Source: Candidatus Proximibacter danicus (GTDB lineage: Bacteria > Pseudomonadota > Gammaproteobacteria > Burkholderiales > Rhodocyclaceae). From it: a stretch of DNA of 64,000 nt. Location: positions 1 through 64,000 of the forward strand of contig JADJUC010000010.1 of the NCBI GenBank assembly GCA_016710885.1. Direction: 5' to 3'. Below, piece by piece: positions 1 through 9,715 of this stretch. Position 1 is the stretch's first letter. Each line of letters begins with the position of its first letter. The notes beneath the pieces were generated by a model. That model was not told where the DNA came from, did no database searches, and worked only from the letters and a program-made list of their open reading frames with translations. A program made the position numbers and the translations under genes.

Positions 1-2
1 CC

Positions 3-1169
3 GAAGTCGGCGTCATGACTGTGGTGCCGAAGACGGTGCCTTACGTTCCCACTTTCGTTGCCCAGACCGAGAGCTCGCGGCAGGTCGAGATCGTCGCCCG
101 CGTGGCCGGTTTCCTCGACAAGATTGCCTACACCGAAGGCGAACTGGTGAAGAAGGGCAGCTCCTGTTCAGCTCGACCCGAAGCCGTTCCAGGCGCAGCT
201 CGAGGCGGCCCGCGGAGAGCTGATGTCGCAGCAGGCGCGCTTCACCACCGCCGAGGCGAATCTCGGGCGGGTCAAGCCGCTCGCCGCAGAACGCCCTCTC
301 GCAGTCCGATCTCGACAAGGCGCCTGCAGGGTGACTACGACGTCGCCGCGGCCGTGTTCTCCACCGGGCGAAGGTGACGCGAAGCCGGGTTGAACCTCGG
401 CTACGCCACCATCCCGCTCGCCCGTCACGGGGCTCGCCGGGCGCGCCAGCCCCAGCGCGAGGCGCCTACCTCAACGCCCAGTCGGACCGACTCCAAGCTC
501 ACTTACGTCGCCGCGGTGGAGCCCGATCTGGGTCACCTTCAGCGTCTCCAGAACCAGGTCGCGAAGAACCCCGCGACGAATGGTGGCCAAGGGCGAGAAG
601 GTGGAACCCGAAGGACAATCAATTCACTACGAGGAGTCTGGTGGTTGCTCTCCGACGGCGCGCTACCCGAATCGCGGCCGCATCAGCTTCGCCGACCCGT
701 CGTTCAGCCAGGAGACCGGCTCCTTCATGGTGCGCGCCTAGCTGCCGAACACGCAGAGGGACCTTGAAGCCGGGCATGTTCGTCACCGCCCACGTCTACG
801 GCGCCGTGCGGCGGAACCGCCTTCGTGGTGCCGCAGCTCGCCGTTCCGCAGGGCTCGAACGGGCATCTCGTCTACGTCGTCAGCACGGATGGTCTGGCCG
901 CGATCCGCCCGGTGCTCGTCGGCGACTACGTCGGCGAGAAGGACATCGTCGTTGTCGAGCGGCCTGCACGCCGGCGACCGGGTCGTCGTGGAGGGGCTGG
1001 CCAAGGTCGCGCCAGGCAAGCCGGTGACGGTGGTCGATGCGCCGCGCCAAGGCCGTCTGCGGCCAAGGCTGGCGCACCAGCACCAGCACCGGCGGGCACG
1101 AGCACCCGCGGGGCAGCGACGCCCGGCGCGACCAGCCCGACGCAAGCGCGGCCGAACGAAGATAGATAG
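3..1169 (+). CDS. RND efflux periplasmic adaptor (membrane fusion protein), 5'-partial and frameshifted
   Basis: The reading frame is already open at the window edge, so the lipoprotein or signal part lies outside. The first 50 residues (VGVMTVVPKTVPYV..., then RQVEIVARVAGFLDKI and EGELVKKG) match the start of an AcrA/MexA-type adaptor, including the barrel-sandwich lipoyl hairpin. The coiled-coil hairpin is readable only by changing frame (near 165, 300 and 390). The beta-barrel end (QLAVPQGSNGHLVYVV, then GLHAGDRVVVEGLAKV) follows in two further frames. The stop is TAG at 1167-1169, just before the pump gene. Adaptors link the inner-membrane pump to the outer-membrane channel. The density of single-base indels looks like poor sequence rather than slow decay. 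Confidence 0.8.
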
Positions 1170-1176
1170 GCCGCCC

Positions 1177-4100
1177 ATGTTCACTCACTTCTTCATCGAC
1201 CGGCCGATTCTCTCGTCAGTCATCTCGATCCTCATCCTGCTCGGCGGCGCCGTCGGGCATCTAGGTGGCGCCGATCGAGCAGTACCCGGCGGATAGGCGC
1301 CCGCAGGTCACAGTTGTAGGCGCGCTTACCCAGGCGCTACTCGCCGAAGTCATCGCCAACACCGTCGCCGCGCCGATCGAGGCGAGGATCAACGGCATCG
1401 ACAACCTCCTCTACTTCAACTCCGTCAGCTCCTCCTCCGGCAACGTCACGATCACCGTGTTGTTCAAGCCCGGCAGCGATCCGGACATCAACCAGGTCAA
1501 CGTCAGAACCGCGTGAGCCAGGGCGGCGTCGCCGCTGCCGCATCGGTGGTTCGCAGCAGGGGAGTCGCGGTGGACAGAAGTCACTCGGCCTCATGATGGT
1601 GCTCTCGGTGTACTCGCCCGACGAGCGCTACGAGCCGACCTACATCGACAACTACACCAACCTCTACGTTCTCGAGGAACTCAGCGCATCCCCGGTGCCA
1701 ACCGGGCCAGCGTTTTCGGCTTGCCCGACATTGCCATGCGCGTCTGGCTGCGCCCCGACCGCATGGCGCAGATGGGCATTTCGGTGCAGGAAGTGGCCAA
1801 CGCCATCCAGAGCCAGAACCAGACCTTCGGCATCGGCCAGATCGGTGCCGAGCCGATGGCGCCGGGCAGCAGCAGAGTTTCGTGGTGACCGCCCGCGGCA
1901 TGCTGGCCAATGCCGACGAGTTCGAGGACATCATCGTCCGTGCCTCGCAGCAGGGTTCGGCGATCGTCCGCCTCAAGGACATCGGTCGTGTCGAGATGGC
2001 CAAGCGCGACTACTCGATCATGAGCCGCATCAACGGCAAGGCCGGCACCACGCTGGCCATCTACCAGCAGCCGGGCGCCAATGCCGTGGATAGGCCGCAG
2101 GCGGTGGACGCGCGCGGCTGGAGAGCTGAAATCAACTTTCCCGCCCCGGCCTCGACTACAAGGTGGCGCTCGACACCAGCCTCTTCGATCACCTCGATCG
2201 AAAAGGTAGTGCACCTTCCTCGAGGCCGTGGTGCTGGTCGTGCTGGTGGTTTTCGTTTTTCTGCAGACGCTGCGGGCGACGGTGATCCCGATCCTGGCGG
2301 TGCCGGTGTCGATCATCGGCACTTTCATCGGCATGCATCTGTTCGGCTTCTCGATCAACATGCTGACCATGTTCGGCATGATCCTGGCCATCGGACTGGT
2401 GGTGGACGACGCCATCGTCGTGGTCGAGAACGTCGAAGCGAACATGACAACGAAGAAGCTTTCGGCCTTCGAAGCTGCGAAGGCGGCGATGACCGAGATC
2501 GCCGGCGCGTTGATCTCGATCGTGCTCGTGCTGCTGGCCGTGTTCCTGCCGGTCGCCTTCCTCGGCGGCGTCACCGGCACGCTCTACAAGCAGTTCGCGG
2601 TCACCATCGCCATCTCGATGGTGGTCTCCGGCATCATGGCGCTCACCCTGTCGCCGGCGCTGGCGGCGATCATCCTGAAGGCCCATCACGGCGAGAAGAA
2701 GGGTTTCTTCCTGTGGTTCGGAGAAAGCTTCGAGCGCGTGCGCCAGGCTACATCGGCGGCGTTGCCCGCGTCATCGACCACCCGGCTGGCCGACGCCTCG
2801 CGATGTTCATCGCCGTGCTCGCCGGCATCTTCCTGATCTTCCGCATCCTGCCCTCCAGCTTCGTGCCCGACGAGGACCAGGGCTATTTTCGTCGTCGTCG
2901 GCCTGCCGGACACCAGCAGCCTGCAGGTGGTCAGCCGCCTGACTGCCGAGGCGGAGAAGATCGCGCTGGCCGACCCGGCGGTGCAGGACGTGGCGACAGT
3001 GAACGGCTACAGCCTGATCGATGGCCAGATCCAGAACAACTCGGCGATCCTCTTCGGTGCCTTCAAGCCCTTCGATCAGCGCAAGGATGAATCCCTGCTT
3101 TCCTTCGCTGCCTTGCCCCGGCTGAATGCCGCTTTCTCGAAGCTGAAGGACGGTTTCGTCTTTGCGCTCAACCCGCCGTCGATTCCCGGCATGGGCGCCA
3201 CCGGCGGCTTCGAGTTCTATCTGCAGAACCGTGGCACGGGCACCTCGCAGGCGATGCAGGAAAAATTGCAGGCCTTCCTCGTCAAGGCCCGGCAGCGGCC
3301 GGAGCTGCAGGGGGTGAACAGTACTTTCCGCGCCACCTCGCAACAGCTCTTTGTCGACCTCGACCGTGCCAAGGCCGAACTGCTCGGCGTGCCGGTGGCC
3401 GATGTCTTCCAGACCATGCAGTCCTTCTTCGGCTCGCAGGTGGCGGGCCAGTTCAGCCAGTTCAGCCGGGTCTGGTGGGTGGTGCTGCAGGCCGATGCCG
3501 ATTACCGCGCGCGGCCGCAGGATTTCGACAAGGTCTATGTGCGCTCGAAGAGCGGCGTGATGGTGCCGCTGTCGACGCTGATCACCACGCACTACGTCGC
3601 TGCGCCAAAACTGGTAACGCGCTTCAACGGTTTTCCGGCAGTGAAGCTGACCGGCAACCCGGCCGAGGGCTACAGCTCCGGGCAGGCGCTGAAGGCCATG
3701 GAGGAGGTCGCCGCCGAGGTACTGAGCAGCGACTATTCCTACGCCTGGGCCGGGCAAGCCTTGCAGGAGAAAGCGTCGGGCAGCACCTCGTCGATCGCCT
3801 TCGTGTTCGGCATCATCGTCGTATTCCTGTTGCTCGCCGCGCAGTTCGAGAAATGGACGTTGCCGGTGGCGGTAGTGCTGACCGTGCCCTTCGCCGTCTT
3901 CGGCGCCTTGCTGCTGACCTGGGCCCTCGGCCTGGAAAACGATGTCTACTTTCAGGTCGGCCTGGTGACGCTGGTCGGCCTGGCAGCGAAGAACGCCATC
4001 CTCATCGTCGAGTTCGCCATCGAACGCGTGCATCACGGCATGGCCATCCGCGAGGCGGCCATCGAAGCCGCCGGCCTGCGCCTGCGCGCGATCCTGATGA

Positions 4101-4340
4101 CCTCGTTCGCCTTCATCCTCGGCTGCGTGCCGCTGGCCACCGCCAGCGGCCCCGGTGCCAACAGCCTGCGCGCCATCGGTACCGGCGTCATCGGCGGCAT
4201 GCTGGTGTCGACGCTGGTGGCTACCTTTTTCGTACCGCTCTTCTTCTATCTGCTGGAAACCTGGAGCGCGCGCTTCTCGCGCAAGAAAATGGACGCTGCG
4301 GACGCCTCGGACGCCTCCGCCGGGAGGGGCATTGAAATGA
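1177..4340 (+). CDS. RND multidrug efflux pump, inner-membrane permease (AcrB/MexB-like), frameshifted
   Basis: The gene starts at ATG 1177 (MFTHFFIDRPILSSVISIL), the classic N-terminus of hydrophobe/amphiphile-efflux RND pumps, and ends at TGA 4338-4340. The segments line up in order: porter domain (IEQYPADRRPQVTV), the TM4 region with paired aspartates (GLVVDDAIVVVENVE, about 2400), the second periplasmic half (VVGLPDTSSLQVVSRL) and the C-terminal TM bundle (VGLVTLVGLAAKNAILIVEF). The frame changes near 1256, 1510, 1680, 1870, 2095-2220, 2745, 2890 and 4320; 2900-4310 is open. The total span (about 1,050 codons) equals a full-length pump, so nothing large is missing. It overlaps the next gene by 4 nt, as in intact adaptor-pump-channel operons. 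Confidence 0.88.
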
Positions 4341-5775
4341 AAAGACGTACCTGCTCACGGCCATGGCGGCGGCCTTTACAAGTTCGCTGGCCGGTTGCGC
4401 CGTCGGCCCGGATTTCCTGCGCCCTGAAGTCGAGGTGCCCGCCGACTGGCGTGTCGCGCTGCCGCAGGCGGAGGCTATGCCAACCTGCGCTGGTGGGAAG
4501 CCTTCGGCGATCCGGCGTTGAACCGGCTGGTGGAAGCGGCATTGCGTGAGAACCTCGATCTGCAGGTGGCCGCTGCGCGCGTCGAGCGTTACCTCGGCCA
4601 GTTGTCGACGACCCGCGCGCAGTTCTTTCCGCAGGTCGGCTATGGCCTTGAGGCCAGCCGCAACCGCTCCACCGAAGTCGGCGTGACACCGATGCCGGCC
4701 GGCACCGACCCCTGGTCCAAGCTCTATCAGGGATCGATCAGCGCCAGCTGGCAGATTGATCTTTTTGGCCGCGTACGCCGCCAGAGCGAAGCCGCCCAGG
4801 CGCAGGTGTTTTCCAGCGAACAGGGGCGTCGCGGCACGATCATCAGCGTGGTGGCCTCGGTTGCCGGTGGTTACGTGACCCTGCGCGCACTGGATCGAAA
4901 GCTGGAGATCGCGCGGGCGACGGCGGCCAATTACGCCGAAACGCGGCGCATCTTTGAGTTGCGCTTCAAGGGCGGCGTCGTCTCGCAGACCGAGGTGGCG
5001 TCGATCGAATCGCAGTATCAGCAGGCGAAGGCGGCGGTGCCGTTGCTCGAGCAGCAGGTGGCGGCACAGGAGAATCTGCTTTCCGTGCTGCTCGGCCGCG
5101 TGCCCGGCCCGATCGAGCGCGGCTTGGCGCTGGATGCCTTGAAGGTGCCGCAGATTCCTCCCGGTTTGCCCGCTTCATTGCTGGAACGACGGCCGGATGT
5201 GCTGCAGGCCGAGCAGAATCTGGTGGCCGCCAACGCCGAGGTCGGTGTTGCCAAGTCGCTGTACTTCCCGTCGATTTCGCTGACCGGGGCGCTCGGCTCA
5301 ACCAGCGCGGCACTGAGCGATTTCCTCAGCGGGCCGGCGGCCGTGGCGATGATCGCCGCACAGGTGGCCGGGCCGATCTTCACCTTCGGCAACATCGAAG
5401 GTCAGGTTCGTTCGGCGGAAGCGGCAAAAACCGAGGCCGTCGCCAACTACCGCCTGGCGGTGCTCGAAGCCCTGCGCGATACCAACGACGCGCTGACCGG
5501 CACGGAAAAACTGGCCACCTCCCTCGAAGCACAGGTCGCCCGCGTCAAGGCCCCTGCGCGACTATGCGCGACTGTCGCGCCTGAAGTACGACAGCGGGGT
5601 GTCGAGTTATACCGACGTGCTCTATGCCGAGAACGAACTGTTTTCGGCCGAGCTGACCACCGTGGGCAGCGAGTCCGATCGTCTGATCCAGCTGGTGGCG
5701 GTCTATCGCGCGCTGGGCGGGGGGTGGGTCGATGCGCTTGATCCGGCGGCGAGCAATACGAGCGGGAAGGAGTAG
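4337..5775 (+). CDS. NodT/OprM-type outer membrane efflux lipoprotein, frameshifted
   Basis: This is the outer-membrane channel of the tripartite efflux operon. The ATG at 4337 overlaps the pump stop. A lipoprotein signal (LTAMAAAFTSSLAGCAVGPDF) is seen after correcting an indel near 4347, and a second indel lies near 4470. The frame 4518-5545 gives the repeated TolC-like helices (LVEAALRENLDLQVAAARV, SASWQIDLFGRVRRQSEAA, LLERRPDVLQAEQNL). A third indel near 5550 is needed to join LRDYARLSRLKYDSGVSSY to the stop at 5773-5775. Length after correction (about 475 residues) is normal for the family. Substrate cannot be inferred. Confidence 0.85.
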
Positions 5776-5777
5776 CG

Positions 5778-6017
5778 ATGAAGAAGATAATGCTGACAGG
5801 GCTCGGCGGCGACGTGAGCGAACAACGCATTCGCGAGTCGCTCGAGCGGGTCGGGCCTGTGGTGAATGTGACGATCGTCCGCGAGGGGGATGCGAGTGCT
5901 CCGGTCGTCATTGTTGAAATGGATATCAACGACGAGCAGGCGTACCGCATCACCTCCCGCGTTACTGATTACTGGCACGACGGGCACATGCTGAACACGA
6001 GGCGGCTGCTGCATTGA
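5778..6017 (+). CDS. Small RRM-like protein of unknown function
   Basis: A 79-residue ORF begins 2 nt after the efflux channel stop, so it is probably translated from the same message. The predicted order is beta-alpha-beta-beta-alpha-beta: KIMLTGL, SEQRIRESLERVG, VVNVTIVRE, PVVIVEMD, then a helix from DEQAYRITSRVTDYW. That is the topology and length of an RNA-recognition-motif or ferredoxin-like fold. The aromatic RNP residues of true RRMs are not obvious, so RNA binding is only a suggestion. No signal peptide or membrane segment is visible. I do not recognise a named family. Confidence 0.6.
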   Translation: MKKIMLTGLGGDVSEQRIRESLERVGPVVNVTIVREGDASAPVVIVEMDINDEQAYRITSRVTDYWHDGHMLNTRRLLH

Positions 6018-6105
6018 TCGCCGAAGCCGGAATGGTGTTGCGGGGGGCGCTGCCACGCGCGGGGAAAACGCAAGTATGCAAAGTCTCCAGCGCCCAACCC
6101 CCAGA

Positions 6106-7167
6106 CTACTGTCCCGATAGTTTTTCCAGCCGCCGCGAGCGCCAGTCGAGCACGGCGGTGTGGACATGCATTTTTTCAGCCAGTGCCGGGTATTGGGCGG
6201 CGATGACCTCGGCGGCGAAATCGGCGAGGAAGGCTGACTTCAGACCGGCACGGGCGCGGTCGACGCCGATCTCTTCATAGGGCACCGAGGCCAGCAGCAG
6301 GAAGCCGTCGTCGGGGATGCGCCCCTTGCGCATGTTGGCCTCGATGATGCTGGCCGCCTTGCCGACCGGGTCGGCGAGTTCCGGGCTGTAGGGTCCGACG
6401 ATCAGCGCCAGGTTGGGCATGTGCAGGAAATCAAACCCTCGGCCGAGGCAGATCATCCATTCGCGGTGTTCAATGTCTGCTGCCCGCTGCTGCTGGCGTA
6501 CCTCGCCAATGTGGGTCAGGTTGCCGACCAGCAGCGGCAGCAGGTCGTCGCGGGTCTGCTGCGGCATATCGGGGTAAAGCGCCGTCAGTTGCTGGGCGAG
6601 CGCCGTGCTGTCGGTGTGGTCGATACTGGCAAGGTCGAGTTGTGCATCGTTCTGGCCGTGCAGGATCAACGCGTCCTCGTCCGTTTCGAAACCGCAGACA
6701 AGCGGATAGACCGTATCGTGCCCGAGGCCGAACACCGATTCCACCTGCGCCTTGATGCGACAGGTGTGCGCCAGCGCGGCGGCCGTGTCGTAGCTGAAGC
6801 CGGCGCAACCGCGACGCGTGTCGCCGCGCGAAAAATGGTAGGTGATGACCAGCAGCACGCGGCGACCCTCGCGCACGCAGCGCTGCACATAGGCCGCCAG
6901 CACTTCGCCCAGATGCGGCCAGCCAAGGTCGAACATGCCGCCGAGGTTGCGGAAGGGCTGGATGATGCCGAGCGGAGTCTTGGTGGCGACGGGGATGTTG
7001 ATACGGCCGTCCATGCATTTGAGCACGCCGATGGCCGTTGGATGGCGCGCCAGGTAGCGCTCGCGCGCCAGCCAGTTTTCGGGGCTGCAGAAGCGGGCGG
7101 AATAGTCTCTTGCCCGATCGAAGAGCCAGTCGATGCGGGCATCGATCGGCTTGCCATGAATATCCAT
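6106..7167 (-). CDS. Carbonic-anhydrase-like protein with CsoSCA-type zinc motif
   Basis: A 353-residue soluble protein. Near residue 50 it has LKCMDGRINIP, which matches the C-x-D-x-R zinc/dyad motif of beta-class carbonic anhydrases (C51, D53, R55). The second ligand pair is ITYHFSRGDTRRGCAG, H111 and C121, a His-x9-Cys spacing. Ordinary beta enzymes have His-x2-Cys, whereas the carboxysomal enzyme CsoSCA has a similarly long spacing (from memory). The protein would reversibly hydrate CO2 if active. No carboxysome shell or RuBisCO gene is nearby. ATG 7167 is the chosen start; it lies convergent to the preceding efflux operon. Other possibility: a zinc protein that kept the fold but changed function. 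Confidence 0.6.
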   Translation of the reverse strand: MDIHGKPIDARIDWLFDRARDYSARFCSPENWLARERYLARHPTAIGVLKCMDGRINIPVATKTPLGIIQPFRNLGGMFDLGWPHLGEVLAAYVQRCVREGRRVLLVITYHFSRGDTRRGCAGFSYDTAAALAHTCRIKAQVESVFGLGHDTVYPLVCGFETDEDALILHGQNDAQLDLASIDHTDSTALAQQLTALYPDMPQQTRDDLLPLLVGNLTHIGEVRQQQRAADIEHREWMICLGRGFDFLHMPNLALIVGPYSPELADPVGKAASIIEANMRKGRIPDDGFLLLASVPYEEIGVDRARAGLKSAFLADFAAEVIAAQYPALAEKMHVHTAVLDWRSRRLEKLSGQ

Positions 7168-7224
7168 AATCCCTCCCGGTCATGCGTTTGCAAAGCATAC
7201 GCCGTGCTGCGGCGGGATTGAAGC

Positions 7225-7257
7225 GGCCTGCGCCCGGGGTTTCCCGGAGCGCAGGCC
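7225..7257 (-). terminator. Hairpin downstream of the split OB-like gene
   Basis: A perfect 9-bp inverted repeat, GGCCTGCGC/GCGCAGGCC, encloses a C/G-rich loop that can extend the stem. It sits just after the stop of the minus-strand gene ending at 7267. There is no clear T run, so it may terminate weakly or only protect the 3' end. Confidence 0.45.
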
Positions 7258-7266
7258 AGGGCGAAC

Positions 7267-7863
7267 TTACTTCTTGCTGCCGGTTGAAACGGTCAGTGCC
7301 ATGGCTTCGGTATAAACACCTTCAACCTGGTCGCCAACCTTCACGTTCTTCAGGGTTTCCGGGTCCTTTACCACCAGTTCAAGCGTGCGCTTGGGGCCGC
7401 GCAAGGTGACGGTCTGGGCTTTCGGGTTGACGGCAACCACATCGGCAATCACGCGCACCGATTTTTAGGTGACCATGCCCCGCTTGGCCCCCGGCTTGGC
7501 GGTAACGGTGTTGTCGCTATCAACGCGGGCGCCCGGTTCCTTCTTTTCCGTCTTGCGCAGTTCCAGCGCCAGCGCCTGCACAAAGGTCAGGGTGACCAGA
7601 TCGCCGACCTTGATCTGGTCAAAATTGCGAACGTCCTCGCTGAGGACGAAGTCGATTTCGTTGCCATTCGGGCCAACGACGACCGCGGTACGGGTCTTCT
7701 TGTTGATCGACTTGATCTTGCCCTGCAGTTGCACAGCCTCGGTGACCGCACCGGCACCCGGTGCCTTTTCAACGACGACGGCGGCCTGCGGCTGGTTTTG
7801 CGCCTGAACCAACATTGGGGCGGTGAGCAGGGTTGCAGCGAGGATGAGGGGGAGCTTGTTCAT
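7267..7863 (-). pseudogene. Periplasmic two-repeat protein interrupted by an in-frame TAA
   Basis: The first part (7465-7863) has a Sec signal (MNKLPLILAATLLTAPMLVQAQ) and one beta-rich module ending KVGDLVTLTFVQALALEL. After the TAA at 7465-7467 the same frame continues (from GTG 7458) with a second copy of the module (ADVVAVNPKAQTVTL...VKVGDQVEGVYTEAMALTV) to a stop at 7267. The two modules are visibly alike, so the intact protein was one secreted tandem-domain protein of about 198 residues. Because both halves are in one frame, a single substitution or miscall explains the break. Function unknown; the modules look OB/KOW-like. Confidence 0.6.
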
Positions 7864-7889
7864 GTCTTGCCTTTCAGTTGAGGAATCGA

Positions 7890-8107
7890 TTAAAGCGGAG
7901 TGCAGCGGCCGAAGAGGACGAAGGCGCCCTCGCGGTTGACCAGGCTGAGCGTCATGTCGCCGGATTTTTGTTCGATGGCAATCGTCCAGCCATAGCCGAG
8001 CTCACGGCCCTGCAGCAGCAATTGACCGTCCTTCTTTTCCATATCGCGAATCTTCGATTTCTGTTTTTCGCCGAGCACCTGCTTGTTGGCGAAATCGAGG
8101 CGCAGCG
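7890..8107 (-). pseudogene. 3' remnant of a hypothetical gene cut by the IS21 element
   Basis: An open frame runs from the IS end down to TAA/TAG at 7890, encoding about 72 residues (LRLDFANKQVLGEKQKSK..., ending EGAFVLFGRCTPL). The start and upstream part are absent: the frame enters directly from the left IS end at 8108. Nothing in the fragment identifies a family. It lies 26 nt upstream of the split periplasmic protein on the same strand and was probably its operon partner. Confidence 0.55.
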
Positions 8108-8134
8108 TGTTGATACGCGTTGAAAATTACCCAG
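8108..8134. repeat. IS21 left terminal inverted repeat
   Basis: Begins TGTTGATACGCG and ends AAAATTACCCAG. It aligns without gaps to the reverse complement of 10689-10715 with mismatches confined to a few positions. Confidence 0.8.
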
Positions 8135-8224
8135 ATTTTGTGGGTTGTGCGCACTGAAAAATACCCAGGGTGATTAACCTCGCCCGTTCCGTTATGGAAC
8201 GGGGAACTGAAGGAGATGATCACC

Positions 8225-9715
8225 ATGAACCTGCTGGGAAAAGTAAGAAGGCTGCACTACCGGGACGGACTAACGCTCTCGGAAATCGAACGACGCACCG
8301 GGCTTACCCGGAAAACGATTCGCAAGTGGCTCAAGGCGCCCGAAGGTGCCGAGCCCAAATACCGACGCAGCCAGGGCGATACCAAGATCGCCCCCTACGC
8401 TGAACGGCTAACCCGCATGCTCGAAACCGACGCTCGGCGCTCACCACGGGAGCGGCGCACCGCCCTAAAGCTCCACGCCGAACTCAAGGCTCTCGGCTTC
8501 GACGGCGACTACAGCCGCGTCACTGAATTCATCCGGCACTGGCGCAAGGACAGCAGCGCCGTCCTGAAGAAAGCCTACGTCCCGCTCCGCTTCGAACCCG
8601 GCGAAGCCCATCAGTTCGACTGGAGCGAGGAACGCCTCGTGATCGGCGGCGTCTGGCGAAAGCTGGTGGCAGCTCACCTCAAGCTTTGCCACAGCCGCGC
8701 CTTTGTCGTGCAGGCCTACCCTGCGCAAAGCCATGAAATGCTCTTCGATGCCCATACACGGGCCTTTGCCACCTTGGGCGGCATTCCCCGGCGCGGCATC
8801 TACGACAATATGAAGACCGCTGTCGACAAGGTCAAGAAAGGCAAGGCGCGGGTGGTCAATACCCGTTTCTCTGCCATGGCCTCGCACTACCTCTTCGATC
8901 CCGACTTCTGCAATGTGGCTTCGGGCTGGGAAAAGGGCGTGGTCGAAAAGAACGTCCAGGACAGCCGGCGTCGCCTCTGGCAAGACGCCGCCCAGGAACG
9001 CTTCGGCTCCTTCACTGAGCTCAACCTCTGGCTGCTCGCACGCTGCCACGCCCTCTGGCAGGAACTCAAGCATCCGGAATATGGCCTCACGCTCGCCGAG
9101 ATGCTCGAACAGGAGCGTCCGCACCTCATGCCGATGATCGTACCCTTCGACGGCTACGTCGAAACCCTCGGCAAGGTATCCAGCACCTGCCTCGTGAATT
9201 TCGACCGCTGCCGCTACTCCGCCCCCTGCGAACTGGTGGGCCAGATAGTCGGTATTCGCGTCTATCCGGAACGGATCGATTTCGTTGCCCAGGATGCCGT
9301 GGTTGCCAGTCATGTGCGCAGCTTCGGGCGCGGCGATACCCGCTACGACTGGCAGCACTATATTCCGCTGATCCAGAGAAAGCCGGGGGCGCTCAGGAAT
9401 GGGGCACCGTTCGCCGACATGCCGGCGCCTCTCCTGCGCCTGCGCGGTCTGCTGCTTCGACGCGAAGGCGGCGACCGGATCATGGCTGGCGTACTCGCCG
9501 CCGTACCCCGGCATGGGCTCGAAGCAGTGCTGGTGGCCGTCGAGCTGGTGCTCGAATCCGGCAACCCAAGCGCCGAGCACATCGAGAACGTGCTCAACCG
9601 CCTGCAGGCGGCGCCACCACCGCCCACGGTGGAATCGGCACTGCCCATTGCCGAACTCCCGCTCGCCGACACCGGCCGCTACGACCGCCTGCGCACGGAG
9701 GTGAGCCATGCGTGA
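8225..9715 (+). CDS. istA: IS21 family transposase IstA
   Basis: The DDE transposase of the element, 496 residues. The N-terminus has a helix-turn-helix (LTLSEIERRTGLTRKTIRKWL, about residues 15-35) that binds the terminal repeats. The central integrase-type core includes HQFDWSEE (first catalytic Asp, about 140), the GGIPRRGIYDNMKTAV region (second Asp) and KGVVEKNVQDSRR (catalytic Glu). ATG 8225 is preferred over the upstream ATG 8216 because AAGGAG (8210-8215) then lies 9 nt away instead of adjoining the start. It overlaps istB by 8 nt. No internal stop, so probably functional. Confidence 0.95.
   Translation: MNLLGKVRRLHYRDGLTLSEIERRTGLTRKTIRKWLKAPEGAEPKYRRSQGDTKIAPYAERLTRMLETDARRSPRERRTALKLHAELKALGFDGDYSRVTEFIRHWRKDSSAVLKKAYVPLRFEPGEAHQFDWSEERLVIGGVWRKLVAAHLKLCHSRAFVVQAYPAQSHEMLFDAHTRAFATLGGIPRRGIYDNMKTAVDKVKKGKARVVNTRFSAMASHYLFDPDFCNVASGWEKGVVEKNVQDSRRRLWQDAAQERFGSFTELNLWLLARCHALWQELKHPEYGLTLAEMLEQERPHLMPMIVPFDGYVETLGKVSSTCLVNFDRCRYSAPCELVGQIVGIRVYPERIDFVAQDAVVASHVRSFGRGDTRYDWQHYIPLIQRKPGALRNGAPFADMPAPLLRLRGLLLRREGGDRIMAGVLAAVPRHGLEAVLVAVELVLESGNPSAEHIENVLNRLQAAPPPPTVESALPIAELPLADTGRYDRLRTEVSHA

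Noticed and set aside
8101..8120. ACGCGT at both IS ends as a target-site duplication
   Set aside because: It is part of the inverted repeats, since the ends align through it up to TG/CA.
8465..9709. Long ORF opposite istA
   Set aside because: Antisense shadow of a GC-rich gene with third-position bias; istA is well supported.
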